Shown piece by piece: positions 1 through 7,799 of a DNA stretch of 64,000 nucleotides. This DNA is from an uncultured Oscillospiraceae bacterium (lineage in GTDB: Bacteria > Bacillota > Clostridia > Oscillospirales > Oscillospiraceae), in NCBI GenBank assembly GCA_934589065.1, contig CAKTNN010000004.1, forward strand, positions 13,134 through 77,133, read 5' to 3'. Below the pieces are notes generated by a model. That model was given only the letters and a program-made list of their open reading frames with translations, made no database searches and had not been told where the DNA came from. Both the position numbers and the translations under genes were made by a program. Numbering within the stretch: the first letter of the stretch is position 1; the number at the start of each line of letters is the position of its first letter.

Positions 1-1274
1 AATACCGCCGCCCGGAGCAGTTTATCACCCACAATTTTGACTATGAGTGGCGGGACTATTCCCACGCCCTGCAGCCGGATGCCGACCAGTTTCGGGCGGC
101 CCAGGCAGTGACGGTGGCAGGCTGCGATATCTACCACCCCGCTGCCTCCTTCCTGACCGGGGCGGAAATCAGCTTCGGGGGCGACCTGGCCCGGGGGCTG
201 AAGCAGGGAGAGAATTTCTTCGTGTTGGAAACCCAGGCCCAGGGCCCGGTGGGCAGACTCCCCTGGCCCGGGCAGCTGCGGCTGCAGGCCTTTGCCCACC
301 TTGCCAACGGGGCGAATATGGTGGAATACTGGCACTGGCACTCCATTCACAATGCCATTGAATCCCACTGGAAGGGAGTCCTGAGCCACGACTTTACCCC
401 CGGGGCAGTGTATCAGGAGGCAAAAACCGTTGGCAGGGACTTTGCACGGATTGGCGAGCACATAAAGAATCTGCAAAGAACCAGCCCCGTTGCCTTCATG
501 GTATCCAACAGGAGCCTCACGGGACTCAAGCACAGCTATGCCTTGGCAGGGCCGAACTACGGGGATATTCTCCGGTGGCTGTACGATGCCTTTTTCCACC
601 TGAATATCCCGGTGGATATTGTGGACGACAGCTTGCGGGATTTTTCCGGCTACGCGCTGGTGGTTACGCCGGGGCTCTACTGCGCGGAGGATTCCCTGCT
701 GCAAGCCCTGCGGGAATATGTCCGGGGAGGCGGGCATCTCATTGCCTCCTTCCGCAGCTTTTTCTGCGATGGATATACAAAAATCCGTACCGCCTGCCAG
801 CCTGGCGGCCTGACGGATGTTTTCGGAATGACCTACGATGAATTTACCGTGCCTGTAGACGTTCCCCATGCCAGGGCGTGGATGGAGCTCCTCCGCCCCT
901 CGGAGGGGACGGCACTGCGCACCTATTGCCATCCCATGTACGGAGACTATGCCAGCGTGACAAGCAACCGCTTTGGTTCCGGCAGCGCGGCGTACATTGG
1001 AACCATGCTGGATGGGGAAGCCCTGGAAGCGGTGCTCCGGGAGCTGCTGCCCGAAATGGGCATAGCCCTTCCCCAATATGTCTGGCCCCTGGTCATCAAG
1101 GAGGGCACCAACGATTTTGGACGGAACATTCGCTATGTGCTGAATTTTTCGGCAGAGCCGGAAGTCTACCGGGTGGAAAAGCCTTGCCGGGAGCTCATTG
1201 CGGACAAGGAATATTCCCAGGGGGCGGAAATCCGGCTGCCGGGCTGGGGCTTTGCCATTTTGGAGCAAAAATAA
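1..1274 (+). CDS. GH42 beta-galactosidase, C-terminal part
   Basis: The reading frame is open from base 3, so the gene starts upstream of the window and only its last 423 or so codons are visible. The protein matches glycoside hydrolase family 42, which hydrolyses terminal beta-galactosides. An RPEQFITHNF segment at the start and FFVLETQAQGP, whose glutamate is the expected nucleophile, are typical of the family. A GANMVEYWHWHS stretch follows, and then the trimerisation-like domain with IVDDSLRDFSGYALVVTPGL. No signal peptide can be judged. No terminator is visible before the next promoter. Family assignment is firm; the actual sugar substrate is not shown by the sequence. Confidence 0.9.
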   Translation, partial: YRRPEQFITHNFDYEWRDYSHALQPDADQFRAAQAVTVAGCDIYHPAASFLTGAEISFGGDLARGLKQGENFFVLETQAQGPVGRLPWPGQLRLQAFAHLANGANMVEYWHWHSIHNAIESHWKGVLSHDFTPGAVYQEAKTVGRDFARIGEHIKNLQRTSPVAFMVSNRSLTGLKHSYALAGPNYGDILRWLYDAFFHLNIPVDIVDDSLRDFSGYALVVTPGLYCAEDSLLQALREYVRGGGHLIASFRSFFCDGYTKIRTACQPGGLTDVFGMTYDEFTVPVDVPHARAWMELLRPSEGTALRTYCHPMYGDYASVTSNRFGSGSAAYIGTMLDGEALEAVLRELLPEMGIALPQYVWPLVIKEGTNDFGRNIRYVLNFSAEPEVYRVEKPCRELIADKEYSQGAEIRLPGWGFAILEQK

Positions 1275-1331
1275 GCCGAATAGGTCAGCCGCTTTTATAT
1301 CCACGCAATATGGATTTCACAAAACAAATTG

Positions 1332-1361
1332 TGGACAGAATATAGGAATCCGTGATATAAT
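1332..1361 (+). promoter_or_regulatory. Sigma-A-like promoter for the DUF819 gene
   Basis: TGGACA at 1332-1337 and TATAAT at 1356-1361 are separated by 18 bases. They lie about 30 bases ahead of the start codon of the next gene. Confidence 0.55.
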
Positions 1362-1390
1362 GTAAAAAAATAAAACATTAGGAGTTCAAA

Positions 1391-2566
1391 ATGATCAAAG
1401 ACGGATTTACCTATTTAGCCACACTGGTGTTTCTTGCCGGCGTGCTTGTGAATCTGCCGAAGGTGTTCACCGGTAAGAAGGCCCAGAAGGTGTTTCAGTT
1501 TCTGCCCCCCATTGCCATGATCTACCTGGGGCTGATGCTGCTGTGTACCGCCCATGTGTGGGACTTAAAGAGCACCGCTGCCACCTACAGCAGTGTGAAA
1601 AACCCGATTCTGTACGCAATGCTGTTTCTGATGCTTTTACGCTGCGACCTGAAAAAGATCGTGAAACTAGGGCCGAAGATGCTCATTGGCTTCTTTGCCG
1701 CGACGATTTCCATCGGTCTGGGCTTTGTGGTGAGCTTCGCCGTGTTTAAAGACGGCCTGGGCCCGGATGCCTGGAAGTCCCTGGGGGCTCTGTGCGGCAG
1801 CTGGATGGGCGGCGGCGGAAACATGATGGCAATCGAGGCCGCCCTGGATATCACCGAGGAGAGCATGGCCTATGCGCTGGTGCTGGATACCGTATGCGCT
1901 TCCGTCTATGTGATGTTCCTGCTGTGGGCCATCGGCTTTGCGGATCAGTTCAACCGCTGGACAAAGGCGGATGTACGCACCATCCAAGAGGTGGGAGAAG
2001 CCCTGGAAGCCGAAGTGCGGGCCAACCAGAAGCCCCTGCTGTGGCAGAATATTCTGGTGCTGCTGGGTGCGGGCTTTGTGGTATCCGCCCTGTCCTCCAA
2101 GGCAGGAGTGCTGATCAATTCCGTGCTGCCCTTCTTTGATAAGGCCACCTGGACGGTGCTGGTGGTAAGCGTTGCGGGCATCCTGCTGGCGCTGACCCCC
2201 TTCGGAAAGCTGAAGGGAACGGAAGAGGTTTCCAATGTGATGCTCTACATCATTGTGGCGCTGATCGCCTCCCGGGCAGACCTCCGGGCCCTGGGCAATG
2301 CCCATGTGTGGCTGGCGGCGGGTTTTCTGATTCTTATCATCCATGTGGCGATTCTGGTGATCCTGGCAAAGATTCTGAAGCTGGACCTCTTTACCTGCGC
2401 CGTTGCCTCCCTTGCCAATATCGGCGGCACGGCAACGGCTCCCGTACTGGCAGGTGCTTACTCCTCGGCGCTGGTGCCTGTGGGCATCCTGATGGCGCTG
2501 CTGGGCTATATTGTGGGCACCGGCGGCGGCCTGATCGTGGCGCGGCTGATGAGCCTGCTGGTGTAA
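1391..2566 (+). CDS. DUF819 family integral membrane protein
   Basis: The 391-residue protein is almost entirely hydrophobic, with about ten predicted membrane segments. A central GSWMGGGGNMMAIE motif and a C-terminal ASLANIGGTATAPVLAGAY motif are both characteristic of the DUF819 (YjcL-like) family. The glycine-rich motifs resemble substrate-binding hairpins of secondary transporters, so a transport role is likely, but no substrate is established. The start is supported by GGAG at 1381-1384. The gene has its own promoter and a strong hairpin terminator that overlaps its stop codon, so it is probably transcribed alone. Confidence 0.85.
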   Translation: MIKDGFTYLATLVFLAGVLVNLPKVFTGKKAQKVFQFLPPIAMIYLGLMLLCTAHVWDLKSTAATYSSVKNPILYAMLFLMLLRCDLKKIVKLGPKMLIGFFAATISIGLGFVVSFAVFKDGLGPDAWKSLGALCGSWMGGGGNMMAIEAALDITEESMAYALVLDTVCASVYVMFLLWAIGFADQFNRWTKADVRTIQEVGEALEAEVRANQKPLLWQNILVLLGAGFVVSALSSKAGVLINSVLPFFDKATWTVLVVSVAGILLALTPFGKLKGTEEVSNVMLYIIVALIASRADLRALGNAHVWLAAGFLILIIHVAILVILAKILKLDLFTCAVASLANIGGTATAPVLAGAYSSALVPVGILMALLGYIVGTGGGLIVARLMSLLV

Positions 2567-2606
2567 AAATGTCGGAAAACCCTCCTCGGGGTTTTCCGAC
2601 ATTTTT
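2565..2606. terminator. Bidirectional intrinsic terminator
   Basis: A near-perfect inverted repeat (AAAAATGTCGGAAAACCC against GGGTTTTCCGACATTTTT) lies between two convergent genes, with A and T runs on both sides. It can end both transcripts. Confidence 0.85.
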
Positions 2607-2832
2607 ACAGCCGGGTGAAGACGAACTTCTCCATCAGGCCGTCGGTGGTGGTGTGGATGGTCAGGGTATCCGGACCGGTTTCGTCGATGGACAGCTGGAT
2701 GTCTTTCCCGTGGAGCAGACTGCGGACGTAGGCTTCCGGACTGTCGCACTCCACCTCCTGAAAATATACATCCCGCATCTGGTTGTTGCGGCAAAGATTC
2801 TGAATTTCGTGCACAAGCTCGTATTGGGCCAT
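2605..2832 (-). CDS. Small conserved-looking hypothetical protein
   Basis: This 75-residue protein starts MAQYELVHEIQNLCRNNQ and ends EKFVFTRL. I do not recognise a family. It is soluble and mixed alpha/beta in character, with no signal peptide or membrane segment. The case for a real gene rests on AAGGAG seven bases before the ATG, on codon use like its neighbours, and on a shared terminator with the convergent DUF819 gene. Its stop codon sits at the edge of that terminator. The function is unknown. Confidence 0.6.
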   Translation of the reverse strand: MAQYELVHEIQNLCRNNQMRDVYFQEVECDSPEAYVRSLLHGKDIQLSIDETGPDTLTIHTTTDGLMEKFVFTRL

Positions 2833-2937
2833 ATAGAAACTCCTTCCGTGGGTTTTCGTTCAGTATACCACGGAAAGAAAAGAAAAACTGCCCAAAAATA
2901 GCAACCTGCAATTGTGAAAATTTACCATTTCCCATGA

Positions 2938-2966
2938 TTGCATTTTCAGGGAAACCCCGCTATAAT
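2938..2966 (+). promoter_or_regulatory. Promoter for the MATE exporter
   Basis: TTGCAT at 2938-2943, a 17-base spacer and TATAAT at 2961-2966. It also shows that the longer open frame that begins at the TTG of this -35 box is not the real start of the downstream gene. Confidence 0.75.
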
Positions 2967-3000
2967 TTCATCCGATATAAATCTTAAACGGAGGGATTCG

Positions 3001-4350
3001 ATGCAGCGCAGCGGACGAAGCGTAGATATGACCCAGGGCAGTACGTTTCATCATGTGATTACCTTTACCATTCCACTGCTGGTGGGAAACCTGTTTCAGC
3101 AGTTTTATAATCTGGTGGATTCTCTGGTGGTGGGCAACTTTGTAGGCGCCAACGCCCTGGCGGCGGTGGGAACCTGCTGCAGCCTGAACTATCTGATTTT
3201 TTCCCTTTCTTCCGGCCTGTCCGTGGGTCTGGGAGTAATGGCGGCCCAGGCCTTCGGAGCAAAAAGAGATGGCGAGATTCGGAAAATCATCGCCAGCGGG
3301 ATCTATATTCTGGCAGGAGCGGGGATCCTGGTGAGCATTCTCTTCTATGCCCTTGCGCCGAGCCTGCTGCGGCTTCTCCGCGCCCCGGAGACGATTCTAC
3401 CGGATGCCGTAACCTATCTGCGGCTGATCTGCCTGGGCACGGTGGCGGTTGCCCTGTATAATGGCATTGCCGCCATCCTGCGGGCCATGGGAGATTCCAA
3501 AACCAGCCTGTATTTTCTGATTGTTGCCAGCGTGGTAAACGTAGTGCTGGACCTGGCCTTTGTGCTGGGATTGGGGATGGGGGTATTCGGCGTAGGTCTG
3601 GCAACGCTCATCTCCCAGCTATTGTCCTTTGTCATCAGCCTGGGGTATGCCCTTATGAAGGTTCCCTGCTTCCGGCTGACCGGGCAGGAGTTGAAGCCGG
3701 AGGGGAAGACCATCCTGCGGGCCCTGAACCTGGGCATTCCCGTGGCGGCCCAGTCCTCCATTATTTCCGTCTCTACCATGGCGCTGCAGGGGGTTGTAAA
3801 CGGCTTTGGGGAAACGGTTATGGCGGCCTATACGGTGGTAGACCGGGTGGAACAGATTGTGCAGCAGCCCTACACCTCCCTTGGCACGGCACTGACCAGC
3901 TTCGCCGGGCAGAACGTGGGCGCGCAAAAGCTGGATCGGGTAAAGCAGGGCTTCCGGGTGGCAACCTGGATGACGCTGGTCTTTAGCCTGATTTTGCTGC
4001 CCATTGCCTATCTGTTTGGGCCCCAGATCATCGGGATCTTTGTAAAAGACCCCCAGGTAATTGCCATTGGTGCAAGGGGCTTGCAGATTAACTGCCTGTT
4101 TTACTTTGCCCTGGGCATGATTTACGTCCCCAGATCGATTCTCAATGGGGCAGGAGATTCCTCTTTTGCCATGATCAACGGCCTGACGGAGGTTGCCTGC
4201 CGGGTGGTTTACTCCAACGTGTTTACCCGGATCCCTGCCATTGGCTACTGGGGAATCTGGATCACCACCGGCTTCACCTGGGGCACTACGGCACTGGTGT
4301 GCCTGCACCGGTATTTTAAAGGCAAATGGCGCAAAATGTTTGACAAATAA
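3001..4350 (+). CDS. MATE family efflux transporter
   Basis: The 449-residue membrane protein has the twelve-helix MATE pattern. The N-terminal half carries IPLLVGNLFQQFYNLVDSLVVG, which is split here as IPLLVGNLFQQ and FYNLVDSLVVG, and the second half repeats the fold with VDRVEQIVQQPYTSLGTALTSF. MATE proteins export drugs, dyes or metabolites in exchange for Na+ or H+; the substrate cannot be read from the sequence. The ATG at 3001 is chosen because it has GGAGG six bases upstream and lies about 35 bases past a good promoter. Length matches the family. The gene appears to be monocistronic. Confidence 0.92.
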   Translation: MQRSGRSVDMTQGSTFHHVITFTIPLLVGNLFQQFYNLVDSLVVGNFVGANALAAVGTCCSLNYLIFSLSSGLSVGLGVMAAQAFGAKRDGEIRKIIASGIYILAGAGILVSILFYALAPSLLRLLRAPETILPDAVTYLRLICLGTVAVALYNGIAAILRAMGDSKTSLYFLIVASVVNVVLDLAFVLGLGMGVFGVGLATLISQLLSFVISLGYALMKVPCFRLTGQELKPEGKTILRALNLGIPVAAQSSIISVSTMALQGVVNGFGETVMAAYTVVDRVEQIVQQPYTSLGTALTSFAGQNVGAQKLDRVKQGFRVATWMTLVFSLILLPIAYLFGPQIIGIFVKDPQVIAIGARGLQINCLFYFALGMIYVPRSILNGAGDSSFAMINGLTEVACRVVYSNVFTRIPAIGYWGIWITTGFTWGTTALVCLHRYFKGKWRKMFDK

Positions 4351-4480
4351 AAAACTTGACCCCTGACTGCATTCCTTCCAGTCAGGGGTCAAGTCTGTTC
4401 ACTCTTATTATCTAACATCTATGGTTACCTCCGTTTCTGTTGGGTGAGGATTTCTAAATCATTGGTATCACCTCTTTGTG
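4348..4480 (-). ncRNA. Candidate small RNA or tiny-ORF transcript
   Basis: The minus strand has TTGCGC (4509-4514), a 17-base spacer and TACTAT (4486-4491), followed about 90 bases later by a strong hairpin and U-run. The predicted transcript of about 130 bases carries two Shine-Dalgarno-like motifs: AGAGGTG before ATG-ATT-TAG, and GGAGG before a nine-codon frame MLDNKSEQT. Either frame could be a leader peptide or chance. No protein gene is otherwise visible in 4396-4620. This is a prediction from promoter and terminator only. Confidence 0.35.
4354..4394 (-). terminator. Strong hairpin terminator, minus strand
   Basis: A 16-bp perfect stem (ACTTGACCCCTGACTG and its complement) has a nine-base loop. 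The T-run lies on the minus-strand side. On the plus strand, after the MATE gene, the hairpin is present but the T-run is poor (CTGTTCACTCTT). Confidence 0.7.
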
Positions 4481-4620
4481 TCTATATAGTAGCACGGGGA
4501 TGGCCTTTGCGCAAGATGGCAGAGAAGACAAACATTTTCCTAAAAATTCTTGCGATCTGCCAATGGTCGAAGAAAGACAATCGTGGTATAGTAAAAAAGT
4601 TGGGGCAGCGGAAAATCCCA

Positions 4621-4649
4621 TTGACATTTGCCCCTGACCATGGTAAACT
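4621..4649 (+). promoter_or_regulatory. Promoter of the SCIFF peptide gene
   Basis: TTGACA at 4621-4626, a 17-base spacer and TAAACT at 4644-4649. It is followed by AGGAGG at 4670-4675, eight bases before the ATG of the peptide. Confidence 0.7.
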
Positions 4650-4683
4650 TTATGAATAAGATAAAAATTAGGAGGAATATTCC

Positions 4684-4830
4684 ATGAAGCATATTCAGAC
4701 CATCGAAACCCGCAATCTGTGCCAGAGCGCCAAGAACGGCGGCTGCGGCGAGTGCCAGACCTCCTGCCAGTCTGCTTGCAAGACCAGCAGCGGCATCGCA
4801 AACCAGAAGTGCGAGAACAAGAATAAGTAA
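4684..4830 (+). CDS. scfA: SCIFF ribosomal peptide precursor
   Basis: A 48-residue peptide with six cysteines at positions 13, 21, 24, 28, 32 and 43. It starts MKHIQTIETRNLC and contains CGECQTSCQSACKTS, the hallmark of the SCIFF (six cysteines in forty-five residues) family found across Clostridia. The partner radical SAM enzyme, encoded next, is known in this family to install a thioether cross-link. In the sequences I remember, residues 36 and 37 are Cys and usually Thr; here they are Ser and Gly, while an extra Cys at 13 keeps the total at six. The gene has its own promoter and terminator, so peptide should be made in excess of the enzyme. The biological role of SCIFF is unknown. Confidence 0.93.
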   Translation: MKHIQTIETRNLCQSAKNGGCGECQTSCQSACKTSSGIANQKCENKNK

Positions 4831-4844
4831 GCTTATTTTTTGAG

Positions 4845-4873
4845 AAAATGCCGCCGTTTGGGCGGCATTTTTC
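4845..4873 (+). terminator. Attenuating terminator between SCIFF peptide and maturase
   Basis: AAAATGCCGCC and GGGCGGCATTTTT form an 11-bp stem with a short loop and T-run. It ends only 17 bases before the maturase start, so partial read-through would set the precursor-to-enzyme ratio. Confidence 0.8.
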
Positions 4874-4890
4874 ATGTAGAAAGGATAAAT

Positions 4891-6267
4891 ATGATCCATC
4901 AGTATCAACTAAACGGCTACAACATCGTATTGGACGTGTGCTCCGGCTCCGTCCATGTGGTGGACGAGGTGGCCTACGACCTGATTGCCCTCTACGAGGG
5001 GGCTGACCGGCAGAGCGCCATTGCCCAGGTGAGCGCCAAGTACCCCCAGATCGAGAAGGCCGAGCTGGAGGAATGCTACGATGACATCACCTCTCTGAAG
5101 GATGCGGGCAAGCTCTTCACCCCGGATACCTTCGCCCCCATGGCAGGAGAGCTAAAGGCAAGAACCTCCGGGGTCGTGAAGGCCCTGTGCCTGCACATTG
5201 CCCACACCTGCAACCTGAATTGCTCCTACTGCTTTGCCTCCCAGGGCAAGTACCACGGCAACCGGGCCCTGATGACCTTTGAGGTGGGCAAGCAGGCGCT
5301 GGATTTCCTGGTCAGTCACTCCGGTACCCGGAAGAATCTGGAGGTGGATTTCTTCGGCGGGGAGCCCCTGATGAATTTTGACGTGGTTAAGCAGCTGGTT
5401 GCCTACGCCCGGAGCATCGAAAAGGAGGCGGGAAAGAATTTCCGCTTTACCCTTACCACCAACGGAATGCTCATTGACCAGGATGTTATCGATTTTGCCA
5501 ACAAGGAAATGAGCAACGTGGTGCTGAGCCTGGACGGGCGGAAAGAGATTCACGACCGCTTCCGGGTGGACTATGCAGGCAACGGCAGCTTTGACCGGAT
5601 TGTGCCCAAGTTCCAGGAGCTGGTGCGCCAGCGGGGGGGCAAGGACTACTATATGCGGGGAACCTTTACCCACGCCAATCCGGATTTTGTAAAGGATATC
5701 CGCACCATGCTGGATCTGGGCTTTACGGAACTGAGCATGGAGCCGGTGGTAACTGCCGCAGGGGATCCCTCCGGACTGACGGAGGAGGATCTGCCCATTA
5801 TTTTGCAGCAGTATGAGGAGCTGGCTTCTTTGCAGCTGGAGCGGTACAAAGAGGGCCGCCCCTTCACCTTCTACCACTATATGATCGATCTCACCGGCGG
5901 CCCCTGCATCTATAAGCGGATTTCCGGCTGCGGCAGCGGAACGGAATATATGGCGGTTACCCCCTGGGGCGACCTGTATCCCTGCCACCAGTTTGTGGGG
6001 GAGGAGAAATTTAAGCTAGGTAATATCTGGGACGGCGTGACCAACACGGAAATTCAGCAGGAATTTGCCTCCTGCAATGTGTATGCCCGCCCGGACTGCC
6101 ACGATTGCTGGGCCCGGCTCTACTGCTCCGGCGGCTGCGCTGCCAACGCCTACCATGCCACCGGCAGCGTAAAGGGCGTATACGACTACGGCTGCAAACT
6201 CTTCCGGAAGCGGATGGAGTGCGCCATTATGGTGCAGATTGCGGAAAAGCTGGGAGACAACCAATGA
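4891..6267 (+). CDS. scfB: SCIFF radical SAM maturase (thioether-forming)
   Basis: This 458-residue enzyme has an N-terminal peptide-recognition region, then the radical SAM cluster motif with C107, C111 and C114 (CNLNCSYC), and a C-terminal SPASM domain. The SPASM domain is rich in cysteine (SGCGSGTEYMAV, LYPCHQF, CHDCWARLYCSGGC) and would bind auxiliary iron-sulfur clusters. Enzymes of this family join a cysteine sulfur to the alpha carbon of another residue in SCIFF. The ATG at 4891 is chosen because it follows GAAAGG and matches the family's start; upstream in-frame codons run through a terminator. Its stop overlaps the start of the following PLP enzyme. Confidence 0.93.
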   Translation: MIHQYQLNGYNIVLDVCSGSVHVVDEVAYDLIALYEGADRQSAIAQVSAKYPQIEKAELEECYDDITSLKDAGKLFTPDTFAPMAGELKARTSGVVKALCLHIAHTCNLNCSYCFASQGKYHGNRALMTFEVGKQALDFLVSHSGTRKNLEVDFFGGEPLMNFDVVKQLVAYARSIEKEAGKNFRFTLTTNGMLIDQDVIDFANKEMSNVVLSLDGRKEIHDRFRVDYAGNGSFDRIVPKFQELVRQRGGKDYYMRGTFTHANPDFVKDIRTMLDLGFTELSMEPVVTAAGDPSGLTEEDLPIILQQYEELASLQLERYKEGRPFTFYHYMIDLTGGPCIYKRISGCGSGTEYMAVTPWGDLYPCHQFVGEEKFKLGNIWDGVTNTEIQQEFASCNVYARPDCHDCWARLYCSGGCAANAYHATGSVKGVYDYGCKLFRKRMECAIMVQIAEKLGDNQ

Positions 6268-7577
6268 TCTCCACCCCAATCTGGGATTTTGCGGAAGACT
6301 ACCGGGGGAAAGCTCCTGCCCGGTTTCACATGCCGGGGCACAAGGGAAAGCTGCACCTGGGGTGCGAAGACCGGGATTTGACGGAGTTTACCGGGGCGGA
6401 TGACCTGTATCACGCCGAGGGGATCATTGCCGAAAGCGAGAGAAATGCCACGGAGCTTTTTGGCTGGCCCACGGTATATTCCACAGAGGGCTCCAGCCTG
6501 TGCATCCGGGCCATGCTGCTGCTGGCCTATCAGGGCTCCGGCTGCAAGGGCCGAATTCTGGCGGGGCGAAACGCCCACAAGACCTTCCTCAATACGGCGA
6601 TTTTACTGGATTTTCCCATTCGCTGGCTCTGGGCCGGGAATGATTACCTTAGCTGTCCGGTAACGCCGGAGCAGGTGGAAAAGGCCATTCTGGAAGAAGC
6701 GGAAAAACCCTTCGGGGTGTATCTCACCAGCCCGGACTACCTGGGGAACATCAACGATATTGCCGGAATTTCTCAGGTCTGCCACAGGTATGGTGTGCCG
6801 CTGCTGGTAGACAATGCCCATGGGGCATACCTGAAATTCCTGCCGGAATCCCGGCACCCCATGGATTTGGGGGCAGACTACTGCTGTGATTCCGCCCATA
6901 AGACCCTGCCGGTGCTGACGGGGGGCGCGTACCTCCACTTCCGGCAGGAGGGGCAGCGGCAGGAAGCCAAGAATGCGATGGCGCTCTTTGGCTCCACCAG
7001 TCCGTCCTACCTGATTTTGCAGTCGCTGGATCTTGCTAACCCCTATCTGGAGGCGCTGCCCCGAACCCTGCAGGCATTTGCCCCCCGGGTGGCGGCGCTA
7101 AAGGGCAGACTTCTGGCCCGGGGCTTTGCCCTGGTGGGAGAGGAGCTTCTAAAGCTGACCTGGGTGACGGCCCCTTGGGGCTACACCGGGGAGGAAATTG
7201 GGGAAATGCTGGAAGAAAAGGGCATTTACTGTGAATTCCGGGATGAAGAACACATTGTTTTTATGTTCACCCCGGAAAATTCCCACGGGGATCTGGAGCG
7301 GCTGTCCGATGCCCTGGAGGCAATTCCCAAAAGGAAAGCCCTGGATAAAAGACCGCCCCTTTGGGTGCAGCCCCGGCAGGCGTGCACTCCCCGGCAGGCA
7401 GCCCTTGCCGTCCGGGAAATCGTTCCTGTGGATGAAAGCGCTGGAAGGGTGTTGGCCCAGGCCAACGTCAGCTGCCCCCCCGCCGTGCCCATTGTGATGT
7501 GCGGGGAGGAGATCGGGGAAGACCTGATCCCCATCCTCCGGGCCTACGGGACGGAGAATGTTGAGGTCATAAAATGA
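6264..7577 (+). CDS. Orn/Lys/Arg decarboxylase-family PLP enzyme
   Basis: The 437-residue protein begins TPIWDFAEDY with FHMPGHKG soon after, the signature of the Orn/Lys/Arg decarboxylase major domain. The lysine that binds pyridoxal phosphate lies in DSAHKTLPVLTGGA, and DNAHGAYL provides the cofactor-contacting Asp-Asn-Ala-His. It is at the short end for the family. Paralogs of this type are common in Firmicutes and their amino-acid substrate is often unproven, so arginine, lysine or ornithine cannot be chosen. The ATG overlaps the maturase stop (ATGA), which indicates translational coupling with the SCIFF operon, although no functional link is known. Confidence 0.87.
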   Translation: MISTPIWDFAEDYRGKAPARFHMPGHKGKLHLGCEDRDLTEFTGADDLYHAEGIIAESERNATELFGWPTVYSTEGSSLCIRAMLLLAYQGSGCKGRILAGRNAHKTFLNTAILLDFPIRWLWAGNDYLSCPVTPEQVEKAILEEAEKPFGVYLTSPDYLGNINDIAGISQVCHRYGVPLLVDNAHGAYLKFLPESRHPMDLGADYCCDSAHKTLPVLTGGAYLHFRQEGQRQEAKNAMALFGSTSPSYLILQSLDLANPYLEALPRTLQAFAPRVAALKGRLLARGFALVGEELLKLTWVTAPWGYTGEEIGEMLEEKGIYCEFRDEEHIVFMFTPENSHGDLERLSDALEAIPKRKALDKRPPLWVQPRQACTPRQAALAVREIVPVDESAGRVLAQANVSCPPAVPIVMCGEEIGEDLIPILRAYGTENVEVIK

Positions 7578-7619
7578 AACGCACCGCAGATGCCGGGCAG
7601 GCAGCTGCGGTGCGTTTTT
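7577..7619 (+). terminator. Intrinsic terminator after the SCIFF operon
   Basis: AAACGCACCGCAG pairs with CTGCGGTGCGTTT and is followed by a T-run. It closes the maturase-decarboxylase transcript. Confidence 0.85.
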
Positions 7620-7654
7620 GTGATGCGGATAGGGAGAATTCTCCCCCAAAAGCG

Positions 7655-7785
7655 GTCGTTGCGAACCAGTCACGCACACCTCCATGTCATTGCGAAGTGG
7701 TTCGCAATGACGAAGGGGGCGTGTGGGAGCCGGCGACAGAGGGAAAGAAATTGTCCCCCCGCCGATGCATCGGCGGGGGGACAAT
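7655..7785. repeat. Palindromic intergenic repeats
   Basis: Two palindromes lie between convergent genes. GTCATTGCGAA (7686-7696) and TTCGCAATGAC (7701-7711) form an 11-bp stem around GTGG and match repeats elsewhere in the window. A 36-bp perfect palindrome centred on GATGCATC spans 7750-7785, with arms of TTGTCCCCCCGCC. It may also terminate the minus-strand operon from the right, but has no T-run. The rest of 7620-7799 has no gene. Confidence 0.75.
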
Positions 7786-7799
7786 GACAGAAGAGAAGC

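Noticed and set aside
1667..2935. Long open frame of 422 codons on the minus strand
   Set aside because: It runs opposite to a clear DUF819 gene and over the terminator, has no family features and is rich in Gln, His and Arg as expected for antisense translation of a GC-rich gene.
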